The position numbers and the translations under genes were made by a program. Positions 24,267-32,414 of a stretch of 64,000 nt of DNA are shown here, piece after piece. Source of the stretch: an uncultured Lachnospiraceae bacterium (GTDB taxonomy: Bacteria > Bacillota > Clostridia > Lachnospirales > Lachnospiraceae); NCBI GenBank assembly GCA_944381405.1, contig CALWLA010000002.1:1-64000 (forward strand), written 5' to 3'. How positions within the stretch are numbered: position 1 is the stretch's first letter; every line of letters starts with the position of its first letter. The notes beneath the pieces are model-generated. The model was not told the DNA's origin and ran no database searches. It saw nothing but the letters and a program-made list of their open reading frames with translations.

Positions 24267-25571
24267 TTAAAGCTTTCCTGTTTCCTCCGAAAAGGCGGAA
24301 AAGCGGCGGAAAAGCTCCGCAGCGCAGGCCTCCGGGCTTTCGTCGTTTTTGACGGCTTCCGCCGCAAAGGCCCGGTAAAGGGGCATCCGTTCCTCATACA
24401 TGCGCCGCAGGGTCTCCTGGTCCTTTGACAGGGGCCTGCCCTCGGTGCCAAGCTGCTGGAGATCCCGCTCTATGAGATACACTCTGCCGTTCTGCCACAG
24501 GGCTTCCCGGTTTTCCTGCCGCAGCACCGTGCCGCCGCCGCAGGCGATGACGATTCCCCGCTGCTTTCCCACCTCCCGGCATACAAGGCTTTCCTTATCC
24601 CGAAAGCCCGCCTCTCCTTCTTCCGCGAAGATCTCCGGGATGCTTTTTCCATAGCGCTTTACGATCTCCTCATCCAGATCCACAAAGGGGCTTCCGAGGG
24701 CCTCTGCCAGAAGCCTTCCGATGCTGGTCTTACCGGAGCCTGGCATGCCTGTGAGCACCAGATTGCACATATCTGAAAACAGGCTTCTGTAGATGCGCCG
24801 GATCTCCTGCCGGTCCTGCTCCACGTACGCCCGGAGGCTGAACGCCTCCTCCGCCTTGGCAAGCAGCGCCTCCTCCCCCATAAAGAAAAGATCAGAGGCA
24901 AACTTGGCCTGAGCTACCAGCATCAGAAGGCCGTTTCCATAGGGGATCCCCAGTTCCCTGGCCTCCAGCAGAAGTGGCGTCATCAGGGGATTGTAGATCA
25001 CGTCCAGCACCCCTTCGCAGTCAGGGAACTCCCGAAGCCGGATGAGCCTTTCTCCATTTTTCGGATACATCCCAACCGGTGTGGTGTTGAGGATGATCTG
25101 GCTGTCCCGGTACCGGCAGAGGTCCTCATAGGTCACCTCTCCCTGGCGGGAAACCACCGTGATCCGCGCTGCGCCGCTATCCTTTGCCACCGCCTGGGCT
25201 GTCAGGGAGGTTCCGCCGCTGCCCAGGATCAGCACCTTTTTCCCGGCAAAGGAGATTCCTGTCTCCGCCGCAAGAAAGGCAAGGCCCATATAGTCCGTGT
25301 TGTCTCCGTAAAGGCTTCCGTCGGAAAGCTTTACCACCGTATTGACGCTGCCGATGGCCGCCGCCCGCCGGGAGATCACTGCCAGGAAGGGAATCACTGC
25401 CTTTTTATAGGGGATGGTCACATTGATGGCGGAAAAATCCCGCCTTTCCATAAACGCCGCAAGCTGCTCCTTGGGAACGGAAAAAAGTCCGTAATCCTGG
25501 TTCCCCAGCTGCTTATGAATCAGCGGGGAAAAGCTGTGAGACAGCTTTTCCCCTAAAAGTCCGTACTTCAT
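24267..25571 (-). CDS. aroE-aroK: Shikimate dehydrogenase-shikimate kinase fusion
   Basis: The 434-residue bifunctional protein covers two consecutive steps. Residues 1 to about 255 are shikimate dehydrogenase: SHSFSPLIHK at the substrate site, NVTIPYK with the catalytic Lys56, and NTDYMG with Asp93. The NADP-binding GSGGTSLTAQAV follows near 117. Residues about 268-430 are shikimate kinase: Walker A GMPGSGKTS (275-283), DLDEEIVKRYG, GFRDKES and the CGGGTV loop, ending with a lid around EGRPLS. Order is AroE then AroK in one frame with no stop, so the fusion is real and not an overlap. It lies 3 bases after pheA. Such fusions occur in several gut Clostridia. Confidence 0.95.
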   Translation of the reverse strand: MKYGLLGEKLSHSFSPLIHKQLGNQDYGLFSVPKEQLAAFMERRDFSAINVTIPYKKAVIPFLAVISRRAAAIGSVNTVVKLSDGSLYGDNTDYMGLAFLAAETGISFAGKKVLILGSGGTSLTAQAVAKDSGAARITVVSRQGEVTYEDLCRYRDSQIILNTTPVGMYPKNGERLIRLREFPDCEGVLDVIYNPLMTPLLLEARELGIPYGNGLLMLVAQAKFASDLFFMGEEALLAKAEEAFSLRAYVEQDRQEIRRIYRSLFSDMCNLVLTGMPGSGKTSIGRLLAEALGSPFVDLDEEIVKRYGKSIPEIFAEEGEAGFRDKESLVCREVGKQRGIVIACGGGTVLRQENREALWQNGRVYLIERDLQQLGTEGRPLSKDQETLRRMYEERMPLYRAFAAEAVKNDESPEACAAELFRRFSAFSEETGKL

Positions 25572-25574
25572 AGG

Positions 25575-26717
25575 TCAGATCATCTCCGCATAGCTGCCCA
25601 GGAAGGTGAACTGATCGAACTCGTCGTCGAACTCTCCCAGAAGCTTTGTGACCTTGGGGTCGTAGATGCTGGCGTTCAGATCAAAGTAGAACAGGAACTC
25701 GAAGTCCTTGCCGGGCATGGGACGGCTCTCCAGCTTGGTGAGGTTCAGGCCCAGAGAGGAGAACCGGGACACCACGTTATAAAGGGTGCCGGGCTTGTGG
25801 GCGATGGAGAACATCATGCTGATCTTGTCCGCGCCGGGATAGATCTCCATGGATTTGGAAATACAGATGAAGCGGGTATAGTTGTTGTCGTTGTTCTGCA
25901 CCGTATTGAAAAGCACCGACAGGCTGTAAAGCTCCGCGCAGTTTTTGGAGGACAGGGCTGCGAGGTCGGTCCGGTCGCTTTCCGCCACCATCTTTGCCGC
26001 AGCGGCGGTGTTCTCGCAGACGGTGATCTTCACGCCCTTCAGGCTCTTTAAGAACTCGCTGCACTGATCCAGGGCCTGCTGATGGGATACGATCTCCCGG
26101 ATATCTGACAGCTTCACGCCCTTTTTCGCCAGCAGGTTGTGGTCGATCCGAAGCTTGATGCTGCGGACGATGTAGAAGTTGTGCTTTTTCATCAGGTCAT
26201 AGACCTCATTGACGGAACCTGCGGTACTGTTTTCGATGGGCAGGATGCCGTATTTGCAGAGGCCGCTTTCCACTGCCTGGAACACGCCGGAAAAGCTGTT
26301 GAAATACATGATGTTGGGCAGGGAAAAGAGCTTGTCGCAGGCGTTCTGGGAATAAGCGCCCTCCACGCCCTGACAGGCCACCACCGCCCTCTGGGGGAAT
26401 ACCTTGTCGGTGTCCTGGATGGAGGCTTCGATCTGATCCTTCAGTCCGGAGGCAGCGCCGATCAGCTGCCGCTGGTAGGAACGGCTCACGTCGAACAGGG
26501 TCCCGTAAAGCACCCGGATATAGCTCTCCATCTCCTTCCCCGCCAGATCGCAGACGTGATTGATCACATCCCGTTCCCTGGTGCGGTCAAACACCGCCAT
26601 ATGGTTCTCCTTTTTATAGGTTGCGATCTCCTTGGACAGCTCCATCCGCTTTACGAAAAGGGCGGTCAGCTGCTCGTCGATGCTGTTGATGTTGTTTCTG
26701 GCTTCCTGTAAATCCAT
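25575..26717 (-). CDS. pheA: Chorismate mutase/prephenate dehydratase
   Basis: The 380-residue P-protein converts chorismate through prephenate to phenylpyruvate. Residues 1-90 are an AroQ-type chorismate mutase helix bundle (INSIDEQLTALFVKRMELSK). Residues about 110-285 are prephenate dehydratase with ACQGVEGAYSQNA and GILPIENSTAGSVNEVYD; NNYTRFICI stands at the usual catalytic THIRF-like motif. Residues about 295-370 are an ACT domain (KPGTLYNVVSRFSSLGLNLT, then ESRP), the known Phe feedback site. The ATG at 26717 follows AGGAGAACAAGGAA. A 22-base tandem repeat separates it from aroC upstream. Confidence 0.95.
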   Translation of the reverse strand: MDLQEARNNINSIDEQLTALFVKRMELSKEIATYKKENHMAVFDRTRERDVINHVCDLAGKEMESYIRVLYGTLFDVSRSYQRQLIGAASGLKDQIEASIQDTDKVFPQRAVVACQGVEGAYSQNACDKLFSLPNIMYFNSFSGVFQAVESGLCKYGILPIENSTAGSVNEVYDLMKKHNFYIVRSIKLRIDHNLLAKKGVKLSDIREIVSHQQALDQCSEFLKSLKGVKITVCENTAAAAKMVAESDRTDLAALSSKNCAELYSLSVLFNTVQNNDNNYTRFICISKSMEIYPGADKISMMFSIAHKPGTLYNVVSRFSSLGLNLTKLESRPMPGKDFEFLFYFDLNASIYDPKVTKLLGEFDDEFDQFTFLGSYAEMI

Positions 26718-26779
26718 TTCCTTGTTCTCCTGTACGTTAAGATTTCTGTATATTTCGACTTCTGTATATTTCGATTTCC

Positions 26780-26845
26780 GTATTTCTGATATCCGTTTTC
26801 CTGATTTCTGATATCTGTTTTCCTGATTTCTGATATCTGTTTTCC
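26780..26845. repeat. 22-base tandem repeat between aroC and pheA
   Basis: Three head-to-tail copies of a 22-base unit (core TTTCTGATATCTGTTTTCC): the first has two differences and the other two are identical. A related pair, TTCTGTATATTTCGA, lies just to the left (about 26743-26775). The repeats lie in the 141-base intercistronic gap of the aromatic operon. Confidence 0.8.
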
Positions 26846-26858
26846 TGTACCCGCCGGG

Positions 26859-27995
26859 TCATTCCGGTCCGCGGGACTTGCCCATATCCTCCGCCAGCAT
26901 GTCCCAGAGGGCGATGGAAAGGGCCGCCTCCATGCAGGGCACCGCTCTTGGCAGGATGCAGGGATCGTGACGGCCCTGAATCACCAGCCGTTCCTCCTTC
27001 CCCTTGGAAAGGGAAACGGAGTCCTGCTCCTTTGCGATGGAGGGGGTGGGCTTTACCGCTGCCCGGAACAGAAGGGGCATGCCGGTGGTAAGTCCTCCCA
27101 GGATGCCTCCGGCCCGATTGGTCCTGGTGCGCACCTGTCCTGCCTCAAGACAATAAGGGTCGTTGTTTTCGCTTCCAAAAAGGGAGGCGCAGCCAAAGCC
27201 CTCGCCGAACTCCAGCCCTTTTACCGCCGGGATTCCGAAAACGATCTGGGCGATGCGGTTTTCCACCCCGTCAAACATGGGCTCCCCTAGCCCGCAGGGC
27301 AATCCGATGGCGGCGCATTCGATGATTCCCCCTACGGAATCTCCCGCTGCCTTTGCGGCGGCGATCTCCGCCAGCATGGCGGCGCCTGCCCCATCCTCCC
27401 TTACCGGGAACGCCTTTGTTCCCGGCTCCAGAAGCGCCTCTTTTGTGAGCTGTACCGGGTCGAAGGGCTGATCCCAGACGCCATGGACCGATGCAATGTG
27501 TGCCCCCACATAGATGCCCCGTTTTTCCAAAAGCTGCCTGCACAGGGCCCCGGCAAAGCACAGGGGCGCCGTGAGCCTGCCGGAAAAATGTCCGCCGCCC
27601 CGGATATCGTGAAAGCTTCCGTATTTCACATAGGCGGGATAATCCGCATGGGAGGGCCTGGGCACGTCCCGCAGGGACTCGTAGTCCCGGGAGCGCTGGT
27701 CTTTGTTCCAGATCACTGCGCAGATGGGAGCTCCGCAGCTATGGTACCACCTGGGCCCGGAAGGAGGATCAGCCTGCTCCGGCAGGAGGCCGGACAGGAT
27801 CTCCGGCTCGTCCCCTTCCTTCCTGGCGGTGGAAAAGGCCTTGCCTCCCGGGGCTCTCCGCTGCATGAACCGCAGCACCTCTTCCATGTCAAAGCGCTCT
27901 CCTGCGGGGATCCCGTCGATCACCACCCCGATTCCCTTGGAATGAGACTGACCGAAAATAGAGACCCGCAGGTTTTTTCCGTATTCAGACGACAT
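26859..27995 (-). CDS. aroC: Chorismate synthase
   Basis: The 378-residue FMN-dependent enzyme turns EPSP into chorismate. Family signatures are [21 protein letters not shown] at the N-terminus, [24 protein letters not shown], the [12 protein letters not shown] loop with the catalytic His, and [17 protein letters not shown]. Length is normal. It overlaps aroA by 11 bases, and pheA follows 141 bases downstream after a repeat array. The enzyme needs reduced FMN; no dedicated flavin reductase is adjacent. Confidence 0.95.
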   Translation of the reverse strand: MSSEYGKNLRVSIFGQSHSKGIGVVIDGIPAGERFDMEEVLRFMQRRAPGGKAFSTARKEGDEPEILSGLLPEQADPPSGPRWYHSCGAPICAVIWNKDQRSRDYESLRDVPRPSHADYPAYVKYGSFHDIRGGGHFSGRLTAPLCFAGALCRQLLEKRGIYVGAHIASVHGVWDQPFDPVQLTKEALLEPGTKAFPVREDGAGAAMLAEIAAAKAAGDSVGGIIECAAIGLPCGLGEPMFDGVENRIAQIVFGIPAVKGLEFGEGFGCASLFGSENNDPYCLEAGQVRTRTNRAGGILGGLTTGMPLLFRAAVKPTPSIAKEQDSVSLSKGKEERLVIQGRHDPCILPRAVPCMEAALSIALWDMLAEDMGKSRGPE

Positions 27996-29211
27996 CTGCT
28001 CTTCCTCCTAGCTTCCGAAAATCCTCGAAAAATCCCGGATAGGATTTTTCCACTGCCTCTGCGCCCCGGATCACCACCGGCTGCTGACAGCCGCTGGCCA
28101 GGACCGCAGCGCTCATGACGATGCGGTGATCGTTGCAGCCATCCACAAAAGCGCCGCCCGGAAGCCCTTCCCGGCCTTCCACCAAAAGTCCGTCGGGATA
28201 CTCCTGCACCTGTCCCCCCAGGGCTTTGATGAGGGCGGTCATGGCGGAAAGCCTGTCGCACTCCTTCAGCCGGAGCCGTTCTGCATGGATGAATCGGGTG
28301 CTGCCTGGTCTTAAGGCCGACAGGGCGGAAAGCACCGGCAAAAGGTCCGGGATGCCGGAGACGTCGATGATCCGCTCCTTTGGTTCCGCTCCGAACTGCG
28401 CCTGCAGAATATCCTTCACCGCCCGGTCCCCCTGGAGGGATTCCTGCCGGAGGCCCGTCACCTGGATCCGGTTTCCTTCTATGGCGTCTGCGCAGAGCCA
28501 GAAGGCTGCGTTGGACCAGTCTCCCTCCGCCTCATAGCTGCCCGGCGTCCGGTAGGGCTCCCCCTCGTAATAAAAGTCCTCCCCTTCCCTGCGGATCCGT
28601 ACCCCAAAGCGGCGCATGGTATCGATGGTCATGTCCACATAGGCCTCCGACTGCAGCTTTGTGGTCAGATGCAGGCTGGAGGGCCCGGAAAGCAGGGGAA
28701 ATGCCAGGAGAAGGCCCGTGATGTACTGGGAACTGATGTTTCCCGGAAGGGAAAAACGCCCAGGCTTAAGGCCCCCTTTGGTCTCCACCGGCAGGGCGTC
28801 TCCCAGCAGGATTGCCCCGTGCTGCCGCAGCAGGGAGCACAGCACCTCAATGGGCCGTTCCGGAAGCTTCCCGGCTCCCGTAAAACGGCAGTCCTTCGGG
28901 AGGGCCGCCATCACCGGCAGCAAAAACCGCAGGGTGGAGCCGCTTTCTCCGCAGAAAAGCTCCGCCGCCCCTTTGTCTCTGCCGATGGGAGCCACCTGGA
29001 TCCGCTCCTGCTCCCGCAAAAGCTGCACCTGCGCCCCCGCCGCCTGCAGGCAGGCAGCCGTGGCTTCGATGTCCTTGGAAAATACGTTGCAGCGGACCGT
29101 CGTGGGGCTGTCCGCCAGGGCTCCGCAGATCAGGGCCCGGTGCACGTCGGATTTGGAGGAGATGGCGGGGAGGCTTCCGGAAAGCCTGCCCGGATAAACG
29201 CGCATGTCCAT
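27985..29211 (-). CDS. aroA: 3-phosphoshikimate 1-carboxyvinyltransferase (EPSP synthase)
   Basis: The 408-residue enzyme adds the enolpyruvyl group of PEP to shikimate-3-phosphate. Visible signatures include SKSDVHRALICGALAD (an SKS-type substrate loop), GESGSTLRFLLPVMAAL, a GAGKLPERP segment, SSQYITGLLLAFP, and LRLKECDRLSAM with DGCNDHRIVMSAAVL near the C-terminus. It is slightly shorter than the usual 425-430 residues. It follows aroB by 3 bases and overlaps aroC. The Met at codon 3 is an alternative start. Confidence 0.95.
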   Translation of the reverse strand: MDMRVYPGRLSGSLPAISSKSDVHRALICGALADSPTTVRCNVFSKDIEATAACLQAAGAQVQLLREQERIQVAPIGRDKGAAELFCGESGSTLRFLLPVMAALPKDCRFTGAGKLPERPIEVLCSLLRQHGAILLGDALPVETKGGLKPGRFSLPGNISSQYITGLLLAFPLLSGPSSLHLTTKLQSEAYVDMTIDTMRRFGVRIRREGEDFYYEGEPYRTPGSYEAEGDWSNAAFWLCADAIEGNRIQVTGLRQESLQGDRAVKDILQAQFGAEPKERIIDVSGIPDLLPVLSALSALRPGSTRFIHAERLRLKECDRLSAMTALIKALGGQVQEYPDGLLVEGREGLPGGAFVDGCNDHRIVMSAAVLASGCQQPVVIRGAEAVEKSYPGFFEDFRKLGGRADVV

Positions 29212-29214
29212 GGC

Positions 29215-30276
29215 TTACTCCTTCCTGAGGGCCGCTTCCGCAAGGCCCGGAAGCTCTGCCACCGGCACCGGATACAGCCTGCAGCGGCCGATCTCCTCCG
29301 GCAGGATCAGGGTGATCTCATCCCCCCGGCGCTTTTTATCCGAAAGCGCAGTCTCTGCCAGCTCCTTTGCGGAAAAATCGGTCTCCGTTGGAAGGGAAAG
29401 CCCTCTGAGGGTCCTTTGGATCCGTTCCACCGTTTCTTTTTTACAAAGGCCCAGGTGCAAGCTGATTCTCGCCGCCAGCACCGTGCCGATGGCCACCGCC
29501 TGGCCGTGAGTCACGGTAAAGCCGCTGCGTTTTTCGATGGCGTGGCCCAGGGTATGCCCCAGGTTCAGAAGCTGCCTCTGTCCCCGGTCGAATTCATCTG
29601 CCATCACCACATCCCGCTTGATGGCGACGCATTCCTGGATGACCGCCTCCAGCTCTTCCTTTACCCGTCCCTTTTCAAAGACCTCAAAGAGCCCCGGAGA
29701 GGCCAGGATGCCGTATTTCACCGCTTCCGCGCAGCCGTCCGCAAAGACCGTCTCCGGCAGGGTGGAAAGGGTGCTGTAGTCGCAGAGCACAAGCCTTGGC
29801 TGCCAGAAGGCCCCTGCCAGATTCTTGCCGCTTTTAAGGTCGATGCCCGTCTTTCCTCCCACGGAGGAATCGATGGCCGCCAGGAAGGTGGTGGGAATCT
29901 GCACAAAGGAGATGCCCCTCAGATAGGTGGCTGCCGCAAAGCCCGCCATATCTCCCGTCACGCCGCCACCAAGGGCCACCACCAGATCCGTTCTGGTGAG
30001 CTGCTCCCTGGCCAGAAACTCCAGCATGTCCAGATAGGTTTTTGCATTTTTGGAGGCCTCTCCGTTTGGAAAGACAAATCTGCATACGGAAAATCCCGCC
30101 TGTAAAAGGGCCTCCTCCGTCTTCCTGCCATAGAGGCCCTCCACGATATCGTCGGTGATCAGCGCTGCCCTGCAGGGCTTTACCGCCTGCCGGATATAGG
30201 CTCCCGCCTCCGGCAGCAGATCTTTTCCGATCAGTACCCGGTAGGGGGTGCTGGTATTGACTTCAACTGTTTTCAT
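29215..30276 (-). CDS. aroB: 3-dehydroquinate synthase
   Basis: The 353-residue NAD-dependent, metal-dependent cyclase makes 3-dehydroquinate from DAHP. Visible are the NAD-binding GGGVTGDMAGFAAATYLRG, the SVGGKTGIDL loop, CAEAVKYGI, and LNLGHTLGHAIEK with metal-binding His residues. Length matches the family. It overlaps tyrA by 14 bases and aroA follows 3 bases later. Confidence 0.95.
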   Translation of the reverse strand: MKTVEVNTSTPYRVLIGKDLLPEAGAYIRQAVKPCRAALITDDIVEGLYGRKTEEALLQAGFSVCRFVFPNGEASKNAKTYLDMLEFLAREQLTRTDLVVALGGGVTGDMAGFAAATYLRGISFVQIPTTFLAAIDSSVGGKTGIDLKSGKNLAGAFWQPRLVLCDYSTLSTLPETVFADGCAEAVKYGILASPGLFEVFEKGRVKEELEAVIQECVAIKRDVVMADEFDRGQRQLLNLGHTLGHAIEKRSGFTVTHGQAVAIGTVLAARISLHLGLCKKETVERIQRTLRGLSLPTETDFSAKELAETALSDKKRRGDEITLILPEEIGRCRLYPVPVAELPGLAEAALRKE

Positions 30277-31156
30277 AGCTGTCGATTCCTTCCTTGCATT
30301 CCCGGCCTTCCTTCAGCAGCCGGAACAAAAGCTCCCGGTCCCGCCGCCGGAGGGCGTCCCCGTATTCTGAAAGCCGCTGGATGATGCCCTCCACCTCCGG
30401 CAAAAGGCTGTCCGCATTGTCTAGGAACAGCTCCGTCCACATGGTCTCGTTCAGCCGGGCCACCCTGGTGAGATCCTTGTAGCTGCCTGCGGAAAAACCG
30501 TAATGCTCCCTGGAGGCAGGGCTTTTCACATAAGCGCTGGAGACCACATGGGCCAGCTGGGAGGTAAAGGCGATGACCCGGTCATGCTCTTCGATGGTGG
30601 AAAGCTTGATCTCCTCAAAACCCAGGGCCAGGAAAAAAGCCTCTGCGCCGGAAAGGGCGCTTTCATATGCCTGCTTAAGCTCCGGATCCGCTTCCGCTCC
30701 CTCCGGCTCCGAGGGCACCAGGATCATGGAGGCTCCGGAAAAAAGCTCCGGGTCCGCGTTGCGGTAGCCGCTTTTTTCCTTTCCCGCCATAGGATGTCCC
30801 CCGATGTAGAAGATCTCCTGGCAGGCAGCTCCCCGTTCCTTCAGCAGGGCCGCAATGGGCTCCATCACCGCCCGCTTTACGCCGCAAAGATCCAGGATCA
30901 GGGCGCCCCTTGACAGAAATCCAAGCTGCTGCCGGAGATATTCCACCGCCGCAGCCGGATACAGGGCCAGAAGCAGCATATCGCATTCCGAAAGCGTTTC
31001 CCCGGTCAGCACCCCGTCGATGCCGCCGTCGGAAAGGGCCTCCTGCAGCACCCCTTCATCCAGGTCAAAGCCGTATACCCGGTGGTCCGTATGGGACTTG
31101 ATGGCCTTCGCCATGGAGCCGCCGATGAGGCCCAGTCCCGCGATGCCTACCGTCAT
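30263..31156 (-). CDS. tyrA: Prephenate dehydrogenase
   Basis: The 297-residue enzyme oxidatively decarboxylates prephenate to 4-hydroxyphenylpyruvate for tyrosine. The N-terminal Rossmann motif is GIAGLGLIGGSMAKAI, and the GGHPMAGKEKSGY segment holds the conserved His. TSQLAHVVSSAYV and GSYKDLTRVARLNETMW are in the helical C-terminal dimerisation domain. There is no ACT domain, so it may not be directly inhibited by Tyr. It overlaps aroF by 4 bases and aroB by 14 bases. Confidence 0.93.
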   Translation of the reverse strand: MTVGIAGLGLIGGSMAKAIKSHTDHRVYGFDLDEGVLQEALSDGGIDGVLTGETLSECDMLLLALYPAAAVEYLRQQLGFLSRGALILDLCGVKRAVMEPIAALLKERGAACQEIFYIGGHPMAGKEKSGYRNADPELFSGASMILVPSEPEGAEADPELKQAYESALSGAEAFFLALGFEEIKLSTIEEHDRVIAFTSQLAHVVSSAYVKSPASREHYGFSAGSYKDLTRVARLNETMWTELFLDNADSLLPEVEGIIQRLSEYGDALRRRDRELLFRLLKEGRECKEGIDSYENS

Positions 31157-32205
31157 GACGCCTGGGCTCCTTCCTCAGCCGCTCCTGCGATGTCGATCTC
31201 CTCCTTGCCCACAACCTTCAGGATGGGGTTCAGGGCCCTGGTCAGGCTGGCAAAGGCCTCCGGGGTAATGGACTGGGGACCGTCGCACTTTGCATGAGGC
31301 GGATCGTTGTGCACCTCGATGATGAGGCCGTCCGCGCCTGCTGCCGCTGCCGCCAGGGACATGGGCCGTACCATCCGGGCGATGCCGGTGGAATGGCTGG
31401 GATCCACGATGATGGGCAGATGGGACAGCTCCTTGATCACCGGGATGGCGGACAGATCCAGGGTGTTTCTGGTATAGGTCTCATAGGTACGGATGCCCCG
31501 CTCGCAGAGGATCACCTGCTCGTTTCCCCCTGCCATGATGTATTCTGCGCTCATGAGCAGCTCCTGGATGGTGTTGGCCAGGCCCCGCTTCAGGAGAATG
31601 GGCTTTCTCAGATGCCCCAGTTCCTTCAGAAGCTCGAAGTTCTGCATGTTCCGGGCGCCTACCTGGATCACGTCCACATCCTCAAAAAGGGGCAGGTGGG
31701 CGGCGTCCATGATCTCCGTCACGATGGGGAGGCCCGTGCGCGCCTTTGCCTTCAGGAGGAGCTTGAGCCCCTCCTCCCGCATGCCCTGGAAGGCGTAGGG
31801 AGAGGTCCTGGGCTTGAAGGCTCCGCCCCGCAGCATGGTGGCGCCCGCCTTTTTTACCTCCTCTGCGATGGTGCAGATCTGCTCCTCCGACTCCACGGAA
31901 CAGGGGCCTGCGATGACCTGGAAATAGCTTCCACCGATCTTGTTTCCATTGATGGAAATGACCGTATCGTCAGGATGGAACTTTCTGTTGGCGTTCTTGA
32001 AGGGCTCCTGGATCCGCTTTACGGACTCCACGAACTCCAGTCCTGACAAAAGGTCCTCGTCCACCACCGAGGTATCTCCCACTAGGCCCAGGATGGTCTG
32101 GTACTTTCCTACGGACAAATGGGTCTCCACCCCCATGGACTTCAGCCATGTAATGAGATTGTCTACCTGATTCTGCTGTGTGTTTTCCTTGAGTACGAGT
32201 ATCAT
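31153..32205 (-). CDS. aroF: DAHP synthase, type I-beta with regulatory N-terminal domain
   Basis: The 350-residue enzyme condenses PEP and erythrose-4-phosphate, the committed step of the pathway. Residues 1 to about 75 form a small ferredoxin-like/ACT-like domain (MILVLKENTQQNQVDNLITW), which in Thermotoga-type enzymes mediates Tyr/Phe feedback inhibition. The barrel domain has VIAGPCSVES with the metal-binding Cys, RGGAFKPRTSPY, GARNMQNF, ILLKRGL, CERGIRTYE, and DPSHSTG with a metal-ligand His. The ATG has GGAGG 7 bases upstream. It is the first structural gene after the attenuator at 32233-32454, so both enzyme activity and transcription may respond to Tyr/Phe. Confidence 0.95.
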   Translation of the reverse strand: MILVLKENTQQNQVDNLITWLKSMGVETHLSVGKYQTILGLVGDTSVVDEDLLSGLEFVESVKRIQEPFKNANRKFHPDDTVISINGNKIGGSYFQVIAGPCSVESEEQICTIAEEVKKAGATMLRGGAFKPRTSPYAFQGMREEGLKLLLKAKARTGLPIVTEIMDAAHLPLFEDVDVIQVGARNMQNFELLKELGHLRKPILLKRGLANTIQELLMSAEYIMAGGNEQVILCERGIRTYETYTRNTLDLSAIPVIKELSHLPIIVDPSHSTGIARMVRPMSLAAAAAGADGLIIEVHNDPPHAKCDGPQSITPEAFASLTRALNPILKVVGKEEIDIAGAAEEGAQAS

Positions 32206-32232
32206 GATCCTTCCTCCCTGCTTCTGTCAAAG

Positions 32233-32265
32233 AAAAAAGCTCCGCAGGTGTTTTCCTGCGAAGCT
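32233..32265 (-). terminator. Attenuator terminator of the aromatic operon
   Basis: AGCUUCGCAGG (32255-32265) and CCUGCGGAGCU (32238-32248) form an 11-pair stem with one G-U and the loop AAAACA, followed by six U residues. It lies between the leader peptide stop (32301) and the aroF ATG (32205). A competing pairing uses 32248-32259, which would break this stem. Confidence 0.9.
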
Positions 32266-32300
32266 CAGATTTCCGTACAGATAAAATGTGAGTTTTTTGA

Positions 32301-32393
32301 TTATGCAGCAAAACACGAATAAACCTTACCATTTTCAAAGGTAAAGTAAAAATAAAAGTAATATGCAGCTGCTGCATTTACGTTTACGTTCAT
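32301..32393 (-). CDS. Aromatic leader peptide controlling attenuation
   Basis: A 30-codon ORF with GGAG 8 bases before the ATG at 32393. It encodes MNVNVNAAAA, then YYFYFYFTF at residues 11-19, and ends VYSCFAA. Five Tyr and five Phe make up a third of the peptide, which is the hallmark of a leader peptide that senses charged tRNA-Tyr and tRNA-Phe. Codons 6-8 contain ATGCAGCA (32370-32377), the exact complement of TGCTGCAT (32303-32310) at the end of the ORF. The latter can instead pair with the terminator arm. A ribosome stalled at the Tyr/Phe codons would mask the first segment and free the second to act as antiterminator. One that reaches the stop would cover the second segment and let the terminator form. 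Mechanism is inferred; the sequence elements are seen. Confidence 0.85.
   Translation of the reverse strand: MNVNVNAAAAYYFYFYFTFENGKVYSCFAA
32303..32316 (-). promoter_or_regulatory. Antiterminator segment of the aromatic attenuator
   Basis: GUGUUUUGCUGC (32305-32316) can pair with GCAGGAAAACAC (32248-32259), 11 of 12 positions matching, which excludes the terminator stem. The overlapping UGCUGCAU (32303-32310) can pair perfectly with 32370-32377. The three alternatives match the segment 1:2, 2:3, 3:4 layout of classical amino-acid operon attenuators. Confidence 0.75.
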
Positions 32394-32414
32394 GTGTTTC
32401 GCTCCAGAATAAAT

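Noticed and set aside
26780-26845. CRISPR array
   Set aside because: The 22-base units are directly adjacent with no spacers, and no cas genes are present.
31970-32377. A 135-codon frame starting MQQLHITFIF over the aro leader
   Set aside because: It runs out of frame into aroF, lacks a ribosome binding site, and covers the attenuator elements.
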